Below, piece by piece: positions 25,703 through 37,719 of a DNA stretch of 64,000 nt. Origin of the DNA: Strix aluco (lineage: Eukaryota > Chordata > Aves > Strigiformes > Strigidae); the NCBI RefSeq assembly GCF_031877795.1, contig NC_133948.1, forward strand, positions 13,190,948-13,254,947, written 5' to 3'. A program made the position numbers and the translations under genes. Under the pieces are notes generated by a model. It made no database searches and had not been told where the DNA came from. It was given only the letters and a program-made list of their open reading frames with translations. The stretch's first letter is position 1, and each line of letters opens with the position of its first letter.

Positions 25703-27742
25703 CTACTTCCCCGACAGCTGCTCATAGAGCTTCGGCACATAGTCATCCCACTCCGCCTGGTAGCAAGTACCAGCCACTGGCACCCCCAGCTCATACTTGC
25801 TGCGGAAAGAAGCCACCTTGAACTTCCCTCGTTTGTCACCAGAGCGATTAGACAGGACGGGCTCATTGCAGGTCAGCTGCTTCGGCTGCTCGTACACCAG
25901 CCACACGTAGCGGTGCAGCCCTGTGGGGAGGAGACAGCGTTACAAGCGCCGGTCACCCGCAATTCCCACGTTTAAGGTTTGCTCTGAAGTGACCCCAGGA
26001 GCGCAGGGAAACAGACGCCTGCCTTCTCCAGGATCAGAAGGCTAAGTAGGACGGAGCTAAAGGAGCTTAGAGAGATGCACTAGATATGCTGGAATAGCTC
26101 GTGTCCTGCTTATGCTCATCCTCTCCCCCCACCAGGCACCACTGCCTACACCTGCAGGCACAACAGCCCCGGCCTGCCGCCAGACCAAGGGCTGCTGGCG
26201 ATATGTGTCCGTGCTGACCGTGGCTACAAGCAGCAACACGCAGTCCTGCGTGGGCCACTTCTACAGTGCAGCACCTGCCAAGCAGGCAGCCAGTCTTCTG
26301 CAGGCCTCCCCTCTCTCCCCCGTGCCCGCTGGGCTCAGGGCGTGGGCGCTGCTGCAGCCAGGTACCGACCTGTTCCTTTGGGAGGTCCAGAGCCAACATA
26401 GTCTGACAGCACAGTCCCACTCCCCACATTGTTGCCTTTCATGTTGGTCACCAAGAAGTGATGCCATTCCCTAAAAAGAGGAGGCAGAATCCAGTCAGAC
26501 TGCATCACAGTGCCAGCTAAGACGCTTCATTACTCCAAGCTGCTGCTTTTCCATAAGGCTGTCAGTGTAAAGGTACTGGAGCTAACAGCTGCCCCTCCTG
26601 GTTTGCCAAACCCAAAGAACACTGGTCCTAGAGCAGGTCCTACCACCCTCAGGATGCAGAGCCTGTCAAAACCAGCTCTGTCATCCTGCCTTGTGGCTCC
26701 CTAAGAGTGGTCACAGGCTTCCGAGCCTGATCTGAAAAAGGTGAGCTGGTCCCTAGTTTAAAACTCCACTGCTAGCACAGACAGACCTAATTCCAACTCG
26801 CACATGTGCCAAATTAGAGCGAGCAGCAGATGCTGTGCTTCTCCAACAGACCTCCAAACACTCCTGGCAAAAGCAGCTGCTCCTCCCTGTGCTGTCCCTG
26901 ACTCAAGGAGAGATGCAAGGGCACTGTTTCTATTTTAAGCCCCAGACTCACCGCTGCACCTTAGATGGAGCACATTCCCCACCTCCTCCTGCTCAGACCT
27001 CGAGGGATGCTCTATTATCCCCAGGCAAGACAGGGAGTTGCCCACCCCCATTACCTGAACTTTGGGTCCTTCCTACTGGGAGCATCTGGGTCTGTGAGAA
27101 CCAGGGTGTAAAGCTTCTGGGGATCGCAGCCATCCCACTCGATGCTGGTGGGGCGATGCTGGACCTGGAGGGATGACAGTGTTAGCACGAGCTGCCAGCC
27201 CTGCTGCCTGCACCACACAGCCTGCTGCACCGCACACGGAGGCCACAGGTGACCAGCACAGGCAACAGCACCCGAGGAGTTCAAGGCCATTCGTGCCAGC
27301 AACACCCGAGGAGTTCAGGGCCATTCGTGCCAGCAACACCCGAGGAATCCAAGCCCATTCGTGCCAGCTCCCACGCAGCCTCTGAGAGCCGCCAGGATTT
27401 CTCCTGCAGCACGGAGCCAGGCCTGACCGCGCCGTCCCCGTACAAGAGTCGACAGCAAAAGCAGGGCCCCTCTCGCTTCCCCCCCGCACCCGGGCAGGTT
27501 CCGATGGGGTTCGCCAGAGCGAAGACGCAAGAGGCCCGGCCGTCTCCCGCCATTTTGCCGCGCCCCCGTGCGACACACCCCCGAGCGCGGCGCTGGGCCC
27601 TGCTCACCTGAGTGGGCGTGAGCACCTTGCCCAGCTCGTCTATCTCCACAGAGCCATACTTGACCCGCAGCGGGTTCGCCGGCTTCTGCTCCACCTCGGT
27701 GAGGCTCAGCGGCCCGCTCCACAGCCCCAGGTCCACCGGCAT
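25703..27742 (-). CDS. PEBP1: Phosphatidylethanolamine-binding protein 1 (RKIP)
   Basis: Cytosolic PEBP-family protein that binds phospholipid head groups and inhibits RAF1-MEK signalling. Coding exons on the minus strand: 27742-27608, 27164-27055, 26470-26370 and 25920-25703. Phases 0, 2 and 1 join cleanly to 564 nt and 187 aa, the same length as human PEBP1. The N-terminus [19 protein letters not shown] supplies the HCNP-like peptide. The ligand pocket is intact: [10 protein letters not shown] at 70-79, WHH at 84-86, [13 protein letters not shown] at 108-120. [10 protein letters not shown] keeps the serine corresponding to the PKC-target Ser153, and the end is YEQLSGK. The start ATG is the first in the GC-rich exon and fits the family N-terminus. 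It is convergent with TAOK3 and divergent from VSIG10, the same neighbours as on human 12q24.23. No defect is visible. Confidence 0.98.
27264..27368. repeat. Tandem repeat, 3 copies of about 34 bp, in PEBP1 intron 1
   Basis: Units at 27264-27300 (with a 3-base insertion), 27301-27334 and 27335-27368 share AACACCCGAGGA and CCATTCGTGCCAGC, separated by a slightly variable middle. It is short and probably polymorphic. It lies between PEBP1 exons 1 and 2. Confidence 0.93.
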
Positions 27743-27960
27743 GGCTGCTGCTGCGCCCCGCTGCGCGCACTGCGCCTGCGCAGCATCCGCACCGCCCCCC
27801 CGCTCCCATTGGCGGAGGCGCCGCCACGCTCCGCTCCCATTGGTGGAGACGCGCCGCTAGCCTTTCCCCCGCTCCCGCTGTTAGGGCGCCCCCTGCCGGG
27901 CGGCCGCCCCTGTCTTCGCCCGGGCCGGGAGGCGCCGAGGGCTGCAGAGCGGGCACCTAA
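27743..27960 (-). promoter_or_regulatory. PEBP1: PEBP1 CpG-island promoter with two CCAAT boxes
   Basis: A CpG-rich region directly upstream of the PEBP1 ATG. ATTGG occurs at 27808-27812 and 27839-27843 on the + strand, so both are CCAAT on the gene strand, 66 and 97 bases upstream of the start codon. Each sits in the same context, GCTCCCATTGG followed by GGAG, 31 bases apart, suggesting a small local duplication. NF-Y binding is expected from the motif and is an inference. Confidence 0.7.
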
Positions 27961-28780
27961 ACCAGCGCTGTGCCCTTGCTTAACGGCCGTTAATTAACTC
28001 GTAATTTATGTGCCAGGGCCCAGTGGATATCAGCACTCTGCTCCGTGCACGCCTTGGCCCGGTGTGTGATGGCTGCTGGGAAGCTGGCCGTGTTGTGCCT
28101 TCCCCAAGCAGTAGGGTGTCCCCAAGGGAGCTGAGGATACTTCGTGCCTTACAGCCCTTGCTGGGGGGTAATGCAGAGAAGCAATCCGTGTAACAAACCG
28201 GCCTGGAAGTTGCTATCTGCAATGGTGGACAATGCAGGACCATTGGATCCATGGCATCAGTCACCAAAAAAAAATACTGTCATGGGGACAATTTCTCCTA
28301 ACACACCCGAGGCCAACATTTAACAGCATGCTGGCTGCGCTTTGTTACATTCACCCAGGGGAATCCGAGGGACACCTTTAAAGAAACTGAAAACATCCAT
28401 ACCTTTCTCTTTCCTTGTTGCCTATTTCCTTGGGACCTCTCCAGCAGTGGAGAGGCTCATCCTTTACCCTTTCTTGCTTCCTTCTCCCAGTCCCTCTTCT
28501 GTCTGTGCTCTGCTTCTTTCCTCTCCAGCTCTGGTTTAAGCTGCTGCATTGTTGTTTTTTTTTAATTTGCCCATGCCCAAGAATCATACAGTTTGTGGCA
28601 CTGTTCACAGTCATTTATCACTGTTCTTCCCACTCCCACTGCTTTTGGGGTGTCTCTAAGTGGCTGAACTTTGGAAAATCCTTTGGGCGGGGGGGCGTTC
28701 GCTTACTACCTTCACTTAGTTTTGCCCTCTGGAAATACCATCCTCCTTGCGTTAAACGTTCCCGATCCTTGGACACCCCC
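27961..28780. other. Intergenic between PEBP1 and VSIG10 promoters
   Basis: A less GC-rich stretch between two CpG islands with no recognised gene, repeat or conserved motif. It contains short A and T runs (28264-28272 and 28552-28562). Open frames here look accidental. Confidence 0.6.
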
Positions 28781-28868
28781 GAAGTCAGCGCCTGGCTCCC
28801 CGGGCAGCGAAACCGCCTCCGGGCCGCTCTGAGGGGGCTGCCCAGGATGGTGGGGCGGGGGGTGCCCC

Positions 28869-28924
28869 CAAGATGGCGGGCGGGGTCGGGGGGCGGCCAA
28901 GATGGCGGGCGCGCAAGATGGCGG
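28869..28924 (+). promoter_or_regulatory. VSIG10: VSIG10 promoter, three YY1-type CAAGATGGCGG motifs
   Basis: CAAGATGGCGG occurs three times, identical and in one orientation, at 28869-28879, 28898-28908 and 28914-28924, about 175-230 bases upstream of the VSIG10 ATG. The motif matches the YY1 consensus (AAnATGGCGGC) found just downstream of many TATA-less start sites. The surrounding 28780-29200 is a CpG island. YY1 occupancy and the exact start site are inferred. Confidence 0.72.
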
Positions 28925-29097
28925 GTCTGAGGCGGCGGGGACTGACACCCGACCCCCTTCACGGGCCCCGGTGAGCGGGCAGGGGAGGGCGGGTGGACCC
29001 GGACAGTGCCGCCCGCCCTCCTCGGCCTGCCCGCTGGGGCGGAGGCCAGGCGGCGCCGCCTCCCCGAGGCGGGAGGCTCCGGCGGCGGCACACGGCG

Positions 29098-32000
29098 ATG
29101 CGGCTCCCCGGCGGGACGCCGCCAGCCCGGTTCTTCCTCGCTCTCTGCGTCTGGAGGCTGGTGCCGCGCCGGGAGGCCGCAGGTAGCCGGGGCTGAGGGG
29201 AGGGGAGCGGCGACCGTGTGTGGGCGACTGTTAGAGCGGTGCCTCAGCCTGCCATGGTCCTGAGGGGAGCTCCCCAGCGGGCCCTAACACTGATTTCTTT
29301 TCTTCAAAAAGTGATTTTTTTGTGCAGAAAGTAACAAGATTTCCCTTTGAAAACAAGCCGGGCAGAGGCTGAGGGGCTGGTAGAAGGGGGCACTCCTGCA
29401 GACCCGTGAGCTGGCTGTAGGGTCCAGGTGCCATTTTGCAGGGAAAGGGCAGAGTAGGAAAGGCGAACGGGATATCAACAGTTGTGTCATCTTCCTGGAT
29501 GGCTACCGATATTGGGGTGGCTTTTGTCTCCTTTTTCAGTACCATGCGCTCCCCTGAGCAGTGCAGGGATGAGGCTACGTGGGCAAGTGGTCCAGCAAAA
29601 TATTGGGTGACCATGTTGGGTGACCCAGCGTCAGTAGTGCTGTAACACCAGTCATCCCTGCTCCTTCGGGTCACTTGTTTGTTGCCCTTCTCTCTTGGGC
29701 AGAAATAGTGTGTCCTTGCTTTCCAGTGGAGCCTTTTAAGCTGCGTCCCTCTTCCTGATCATGCGTCTGCATTAAACGTTATCTGCCAAATGCATCTCGG
29801 AGATCCTTTAACAACCCCCTAATAAGCGTTGCAGAGGGTTGATATATATCAGATGTCCAGATGCTGATGGAAGGGGGCTTTGCCGGTTCCCTACTTAACA
29901 CTGTCGCTTCTGTTTTGCAGGAACAGAGGAAGTGGTCTTTGGGGAGGTTGGAGGAAACATCCTCCTTTTATGCCGAAATGTCTCCAAAGAAGCAACGGAG
30001 GTGGTTTGGTTTCAAGGGGATCCACACTCTTTCCCACCACTCTTCTCCTCAAAGGTCGCCTTCCCCCCGGATGTCCGTTTCTCCCTGGTTGACAACAGCT
30101 CTCTGCGCATCACAGGGCTGCGTGTGCAGGACGAAGGCAACTACACTTGCAAGGAGGTGCTGAACAAGACGGACCATGAACACAGGGTGCAGCTCCTGGT
30201 AGCCAGTAAGTCTGTCCTGTGTTTGTGGGTTTCCTCCCTTGAGTCTCGCAGGTCCCCAGATTCACCTGGCACTGGTGGAAAAATAATGTGAAAAAGGGCA
30301 AGGTGGCCTTATAATGCAAAGTCAGCGAGCAGGCTGATACTACGCAATTACTCATTCACTCACAAGCACCGAGACGTGTGTCTAAATGGTCTGTCAAGGA
30401 TCAGTTGTGTGCAATGCAGAGGACAGAATGCTAGTCATTAAGTCCTCTCTATGTCTCTTCAGTTCCTTCTTCACTGCTTATGATAAACTAGTTTTTGGAC
30501 AGATCTTTAATACCCTGTAGCTCTTCCAAGGGTGGCTGTTTGCCTCAGAATCTGGCTGACTTGAGCCTTCGTAAATCTTAGGGTGGGGGCTGCTGCTCCC
30601 TGTCTTTTCTACCCTTGATTGAAGTGCATGTTTGAAATGGATGTTGGTGTGAGGATGGAGGGTCCTCAGCTGAGTCTTACAGTGCAGCCTTCCGATTCTG
30701 ATGGAAGCACCACATCCCTCAGATTTCCTGCTGGGAGCGTGCCTGTTGTTATCAGCACAGTCCATTCTTTCAGCCTTTTTTTCCTGTTCTGTCTTTTGGT
30801 CCTCTCTGACATTTCCATCCCTCTTTCATTCATTTGTTCTCTTAGAAATCTTCACAGCACAGGTGGAGGATCAGGCTGGAGAGCGCTTGAGTCACTTTGC
30901 ACGCCGCTGGTGCAGGTCCTTCCTGCTTCTGTAGGGGAACCATTATCTTGCCCGGATGTCCCGGCTCTTCTGTGGAACAGCCCCCTCCAGATTAGCAGGG
31001 AGCGCAGGTCCTATGGCTGGTACCACTCTTGCTAGTCATTAAGTCCTCTCTATGTCTCTTCAGTTCCTTCTTCACTGCAGATGATAAACTAGTTCGTTGG
31101 CCCTGTCACCAAGTCTGATCAGGTGTGACGTAGGCTCTGGCCCCTCAGACCTAGGCAGTGACCTGCTGTCCTTTATGCCAGCCAAGCCCATATTACAGGG
31201 TTGAGAAGAGGGAAAGACTGCTGCCAGTGTGCCTTTTTTGGTGACAGGGCTCTGTGCTCTGTTGGCCCCTTCCTTTCTTCCTGGTCTTTCCATCAACATC
31301 TACCATGTGCGAGACCTGTTTTCTGTTTGCATTCAGGGCGTTCCTTCCTCCTTGGTGTTTGGTGAAGGGTGTGTGTTATAAAAGTTGTACCTGTTTTCTA
31401 CAGATTAAATCTCTGTAAGTTCACATGAGTAAAAATTCCCTTCCTGGGGCGAGGAACCTGTAGATGGGGTTTGGAGGGTCACGGAGGGCTGGAGTGGAGG
31501 AATTGAACCTCAGGCTGCTTCAGGGAATATATATGTAGGCATGGGGCTTAGGAGGCGGGAGCCCTAAATCTGGAGCATTGATCCAAAACACTCATGAGCA
31601 AAAGATATCTATGGCATGTTGGTGCTGCACTCTGAACTTCATTTATTAGAGTGAAATTAATGTGTCAATTAATTTCCAGAAGTTACAAAGGTGATATGGG
31701 ACACTGGTGTGCCCTTAAATAGGTGAGAGAGGTATTTCTGGTGGCGCTTTAGATCAGCGAAGAGGCACCAGCAAAGGCCAGAAGTTGAAGCTTCTCAGCG
31801 TCAGACTAGAAGCACGGGCCCTGATTTTTCACATTCATTGTTACCGGAGCAACTTAGCCTGGGCTGGAGTGAACCTCTCAGGCATAGACCAGACACCACT
31901 GTAAAAGACCCACCCAGGATCTGTAGGATGCACGTGGGACTTACCAGTTGACAGTCTTCAACCCATCTCATGCGTTGTACCAAAAATCTTTTTTTGCTTA

Positions 32001-35000
32001 AAACTGCATTTAAAAAACCCACAAGCAGTAGAGTAAACATTCTAGCAACACGACAAAGGTGCAGCCCTGCCTTGAGCTGCTGTTCTGTGTTTGTTTTGGA
32101 TGGGAAGCACAGGGTGTGAAGGAAACATGCAGTTGCACACCTCCAAGGGATTCCTTGGTCTGTTTGTGTGCAATTTGATACACGCCGCTGTTGGCTCTTC
32201 TGTGGGCCTGAGGTCCTTCTTGCTGGTGTTTTGTGAGGGTTTTTTGGTTGTGGGGGACTGGAGGTTTTTAGGTTTTTGACATGTTAACATTTTGGGAACA
32301 GATCTCTGTTAGCATTTAGACGGAAGAGTAGAGATGTACTGGGAGGGTCTGGGAGTTCAGAATGTGAAGCTGGTGGCTTCAGGAGGCAGGTTCCTGGAAC
32401 CAGCACAAACAGTGCAGTGCCCTGGCTGGACGTCCCGGAAGGGCTGTGTCTGCCTCACAGACAGCTTCCTCACGGGGCCGTTTCTGGTGATCCAGGCTGA
32501 CAGGTTGCTCTTGTGAACCACAGCCAGGATTCAGGATCAGTTATGAGACCTCCCCAGAGCTGGGACAGAGGAAGTATTGTAGAGAACTTTCTTGCCAGAG
32601 GTGGATGGTTTCAAAGATCATATGAGATGCATGTGTATAGTTCCTGGAAGGCCAAGCCCCGAGAAGGTATGTTCTTGTAGCTCACATGGGGTTTTGCCAT
32701 GATGTTGTTTTTTTTAACTCATGTCATTTGAAAGTCACTTGAATAACTGCTCTGCAAAACAAACATCAGGCATCCCTCTGACACCTCTTGTGTGGGGCTT
32801 GCTTTGGCAGCATCTGATCTCTCAGTGGGGTCTTGTTCAGCGTTGGATTAGGCAAGCCAGCCACAGGGACACAGTGTGATAATTCAGCCTGGATCAGAGT
32901 CCAGAATCCCTATGGCTGTTAAACAACACGTGTGTGTGTCTGTGCATGGGGGGGGTCTGTGAAACCAGCTGATGGGAGAGAGACAGGAACTCACACTGCA
33001 TGAAACAAGCCCTGCTCTGCCTGAAGGGATTGCTCTTGGGTTACTATTGGCTTTTGACCTCCTGCTGCCATCATGTAGTTGTTTCTGTGTTTAAATAACG
33101 AACAGTTGTGGTGGTTACCATGTGGCCCTGGCATGAGGCCAGCAGTGACTTACCCTACCTATGTTCTTTCTGGAGTTTGTCCCCACTGCTGCAGTGTGGT
33201 GTGGACACAGAGCGTGGTGTGTGGCAGTGACAGTGGTGCAGGAAGGAACGGAGCACACCTGGTTTGGCTTCAGTGGCACATGTCTGTGGCCATGACCCTG
33301 CGAGCTGGAGTCACCAGGGCTCCCTGTGGGCAAAGCATCTTGTACACTTGAACAGCCTCCTCCTTCCAGCGATGTGCTGGGCTTGCCAGGGCAGCCTTTG
33401 AGCTGGTGGCCCTGAGGAGCTGGTTACTTGTCCCTGGGCAAGAGCCCTGATGCTTTCCATGGCCCCTTGGGAAATCTGAGTGCTTGTTTCAGCGACGTGG
33501 AGAGGCAGAGCCTTGTTCTCAAATAGTGTGACTCGGTGTGACCCCCTCGTAGCTGTGGCATGAGGACCAAGGGCAGTGTGGAGATTTTGTTCCCCTGCTG
33601 TGTTTTTTGGTGCTTATCTCATCTCCGCTGGATAAAGCTGTGGCAATAATTTGTTTCCTCCCTGCGCATTAGTCCCTCAAGGCTTGGCTTTGGTTACTGT
33701 TAGGGGTTTTGCAGGACAGCCTCCGCTTGGTCCCTCTTGGCTGTCCTTGTGCTCCCCTGGGGCTGTGGGATGCAGGTCAGGGAGCAAGACAGGCAGAGAA
33801 ACCAGGAAGACTTTCAAGGGGAGCAATGGCAAAAACAAGCACTTGCTGGGGATCCAGCCCTGAGGTGCTGAGAGCTGTGACTCGGAAATGTTTCTAACCA
33901 TGTGCTGTTCTTGCTGACAGATCCACCACACTCAACCCCAAAGTGCTGGGCCGAGACTTCCTCATCGGGGCTGATGCTGCAGCTGTTTTGCAGCTGGCCT
34001 GGGGGGTACCCCCACCCCACCCTGCACTGGAGAGAAGAGGGGTATGATCTGGAGAACTCAAGCTGGGTCATCAGCTCCATGAGCTCCTCGGACACCCATG
34101 TGGAAACGCTGAACAGCTCCCACCTCTCCCACCGCAAAGTGTTCAAGTGTGTCGGGAGCCATGTCGTCAAGCAGGAGGAGCCTGCGTGCACTGTGGAGAT
34201 AAGTGAGTTGATTTGCCTGTCTTATTAACTATTAATGAGTCTGCTAATGGTGGAGCAGACAGGTACCCCGGTCATTCTCTGCCCTCCAGAGCACTAAGGC
34301 AACGGTCAGGCAAGCCAGGCTTGCGGGCGCTTGCCGCAGGGAGAGATGCTAACAGGCAGCGTGGCAGGGCTGGGCTTGTGCGGAGGTGCCTGCACACAAG
34401 TCCTGCAGCTGAGAGCCACCACGGCGTAGGTGTAGGTGAGTTGTGTTTTGGGTACATCTTCAGGGGCCAGCAAATCTCCCTGCACCAAGCTTTTCACCTG
34501 TGCAAGCACTTGTGCCTGAGTGACAGTGAGAGGCAGTTTTAGTGCCTTGCTCCTCTTGAGATTAAGTTTGGCAAGGCTGGGTTTATAGCAGAAGGGGTCT
34601 TGCATGCCCCCAGGCCCTCTTCAAGCATCTAAGGGAGCTGACTAAAGTGGCTTTTGAAAACCTGAGCTGGATTTGTCTTCCATGGGTTGTCAGGGCTACG
34701 CAAGAGCTCTGCTGATCCCAAGGAAAATTCCTGGGCTGCCTTTCTTCTCTCTGCCATCTTCCCACTGGCTACCATCTGACCATTCTTCCCTGGGGATGCA
34801 AAGATAGGTGTCAAAAAAAGGACTGAGCAATGTGGAAGTTGCTCAGACCGCTCCTTGGAAGGCTGCTGAAGTCTTGTGAGTGAGCTGAGTGCCAAGCCCA
34901 CAGTGCTCGAGTCCCAGACTCCTGTCTGACTTCCTTCTGTTAATAATTATTAATCATTAAATCAGATGGCTGATTGCTTGTTATGTTAAACTCCTCCATT

Positions 35001-37719
35001 CCCTTCTTGACTCTTTCTTTTTTTTTTCCCCCCTTGGGCTGTTCAGAAATCCCTTCTCTGGAGTCAGAGCCCCCAAAGACCTGCTTTGTGGGTGACAACG
35101 TGACCCTGACGTGCCGTGTGACCGAGAGCACCCCGGCAGCGAGGCTCACCTGGCTGCGGGGCATCACCCAGCCAGAGGTGGAGATCCAACCCGGAGGGAG
35201 GTACCTCATTGCCCAGGAGGGCAACGTGTCCCAGCTCACCATCCGGAACTGCTCCCAGGGCACCGACGGGGGCTGTTACGTCTGCAAGGCACAGAACCCC
35301 GTGGGGCTGAGGGAGCTGTTCGTCTGCCTGACGGTGAAGGGTGAGTGGGGCTGCCTGGGGTTGCTGTGGCAGGGATTGAGGAGGAGTAAGGGACACAGTT
35401 CACAGGGGCTGCTGGTGAGCCCCCATGGGGCTCTGCTTGCCACTAAGAGCCCTCTGATGCTTTCCACACTCTTGCGGCAAGCATAGATGCAGGACTGGCT
35501 CCCTTCATCCCAGGGTGAAAAGGCCCGATCCCCTCGCCTCGGTGTAACAGGCCTGAGGGAGGTGCTTCCTTGGTCCCTCCTGGGGGCTGTGGGCACAGAG
35601 GAGCTCCTCCGAGGGCCAAGCTGCTCAAGGTGCAATGGACAGGGGTTGATTTGCTTTCTCTAAATGCACATGGTCGCAAAATTAGGGGCCTTGCTGTGGT
35701 GCTTTCTATATCAACAAAACACAAGAGCCTGAAAGTGGGACTGTTGCAATGATGAGAAATGGGAGCTGAGACAGCATCGGGACCTGCTCTGTCTCTTGCA
35801 CTGAAAATTCCTCATCCATCCACGTCCTGGTGCCAAGCTGACCTCTCGTGTCTCCTCTCCACAGAGCCGGTGAACATCGTTGGGGTGGTGGGTGCCGTGG
35901 TGGTCCTGTCCCTGCTGGCTGTTCTCACCATCACTGGGATCATCTTGTACTACAATCCCCTCCTGTGCCTAAGAGGTAGGAGCTCTCCTCCACACAAGCC
36001 AGGGAGGGGATTACCCCTTCCTGGGGCGGCCTGGTTTTATCTCTAACCAGCTTGTCCCTTCTGCTGGGCTGGACTCAGCCTGATGATCACCCCAGCCCTT
36101 GGGCCTCATCCTGCTCCTGTCCAGAACCCTGTCAGCCCTGGAGGCAGATGGGTTGGAAACACAAGGCTCTTCCCTAGCTGAGTGCTTCAGGCACCTTCTC
36201 CTTGCCTTAGCTGTGCTGGGATGGGCCTTCTCCTCTTTCCTCGTGACTTTTCTGGTGCTCCTGTTCTATACGGGGGCAGGTCACCTTCGCATCCGTGCCT
36301 CTATGTGTGGCTGCCAGAGACCGTCCTACCGCAGGCAGGACTGGGAGGGGTTGTACAGTAAAACCAGCAGCGCACTGGGGCTGGTTTCTAACTGTCTTTT
36401 CCCTTCTCTCCCGTTCAGGTGCTGCGTTCAGGTGAGTGTTGATTTTCCCCAGCCCCGTCCTGCGAGGCCTCATTAGTCCATCGTCTCCTGCAGAGGTGAT
36501 CTCCCTGTAGGGTGGGGAATCCACCTCGGAGGCAGGAACTGTGCCCAGAGCAAAGCTGTGCTTACGTGGGAGCCGTGCCTCCCGCGGGAAGGGGGTGATG
36601 GGGATGAGTGGGACTGGGTGCGGGAGCAGGAGGACGAGGGGAGCAGAGAGCACTCGGCGTCAGAGCAGGAGTGGCATCGTGCTGGAGCGCACGGGTGTGG
36701 GAGTGTGGGAGGAGGCTGTGCAGGAGAGCTGCTCCTGGGCGCAGGGGAGCCCGATGGCTTGGACAGTAAATGGAAATGGTGATCTGCCACCCCGTACGGG
36801 CATTTGCCCGTGTCCTTCCCCCCTCAGAAGGGATGTCTGATCGTGAACGTGAACAAGTGCCGCCTGGGCGTTCAGGCATGCTGGATTCCTTCTCTGCTTC
36901 CTGCTTGCACCCCTCCTGGCCCCGCTCCCTGCCCTTGCCCCTGTTGATTCTGTTCCCACAGCTGTGGTGCTGCGGCAGGGGAAGACTCGTTTCTGAGTGC
37001 CTGCGTTTCCCCATCAGTACGGGAGGGGACAATAACTCCCCTCGGGAGGGGTCGTGCGGTTTAGTACGTGAATATTCGTGAAGTGGTTGGAGGACTTTGG
37101 AAGATGAATGGGAAGCGGTGCAGAACGCCGTTGGTGGTGTTGCTGCCAGCAGGGTCTGAAACCAGCTGGTCCCTGAGCACGGTTAGTGCAGGATTGGAAG
37201 AGTCCATCAAAATTGATTGTTTTGGTGTTAGAGGATTGTCAGAGCCAGGGCAGGCACGGGCTGGAGGGAGGGGTCAGGACAGGCTGTCCTCAGCCCTTCA
37301 GCCACCTCCGCTTGCTCTGCCATTCACAGGAATCAAGACTCGGGTGATGTCTTGGTGTTGGTGGACTCAGAAGATGACGATGAGGGGAAGGGGGAGGAGG
37401 AGAGCATGAGCAGTTCCACCAAGCACGAGGCGATGGTGCTGGTCAATGGGCACCACATCCAGGCTGCTCACCTCAACTGCCTGACGGAAGGTGAGCCCTG
37501 CCGCCTGCCCGCTGGCCCGCTTTTGGGGCCGGACCTGCCTGTTCCCCTGCTAAGCTCTGGGTCTTCCAGGAGCAGCTGCCGTGAGGGAGGAATTCCTGTT
37601 GTCCGGCTTGCTGGCTCCTGCTGAGATGGTGCTGCTCTGTGCCCTGCGTAGGTGACGATGGCGAGCAGCGCGCTGGGGTCTCCCTGCAGGACACGGGAGG
37701 AGAGACGCGAGGCACGTAG
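29098..37719 (+). CDS. VSIG10: V-set and Ig domain-containing protein 10, type I membrane protein
   Basis: Cell-surface Ig-superfamily protein of poorly known function. Coding exons: 29098-29182, 29921-30205, 33921-34202, 35047-35340, 35865-35975, 36419-36431, 37330-37490, 37652-37719. They total 1299 nt, 432 aa. Exon 1 encodes a signal peptide (MRLPGG...RFFLALCVW). Three Ig exons, all phase 1-1, follow: residues about 29-123 (Cys in LLLC and YTC, VVWFQG), 124-217 (LFCSW, LHWRE, FKCVG) and 218-315 (LTCRV, TWLRG, YVCKA). Then comes a membrane segment (VVGAVVVLSLLAVLTITGII) and an acidic tail (VLVDSEDDDEGKGEEE). The Ig exons correspond to human Ig1, Ig3 and Ig4; the human Ig2 exon was not found in the 3.7-kb second intron. 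The sixth exon is only 13 nt but is required by phase. The last exon is the least certain. Confidence 0.93.
30431..30493. repeat. Direct repeat copy A (63 bp) in VSIG10 intron 2
   Basis: Starts CTAGTCATTAAGTCCTCTCT and ends GATAAACTAGTT. It matches copy B at 31032-31094 at all but two adjacent positions (TT versus AG after CACTGC). The copies are 601 bp apart and the similarity stops abruptly at both ends. Confidence 0.95.
31032..31094. repeat. Direct repeat copy B (63 bp) in VSIG10 intron 2
   Basis: Second copy of the 63-bp repeat at 30431-30493, same orientation, two mismatches. The 538 bp between the copies show no recognised transposon, so the origin (duplication, recombination or assembly effect) is open. 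Confidence 0.95.

Larger units (their letters stand above)
30206..33920 (+). other. VSIG10: VSIG10 intron 2
   Basis: Runs from donor GTAAGT after ...QLLVA to the acceptor before the Ig exon starting with the CCA CCA CAC codons. This is where the second human Ig exon would be expected. I looked for a phase 1-1 exon with a WW/W core and a YTC-type cysteine and found none. It holds the 63-bp direct repeat pair and otherwise only unique sequence. Confidence 0.7.

Noticed and set aside
30845-31035. Ig-like reading LPASVGEPLSCPDV in VSIG10 intron 2
   Set aside because: Only one cysteine fits an Ig core, there is no WxR-type strand or YxC, no phase-1 donor follows, and the frame ends at once. Judged chance, not the missing Ig2 exon.
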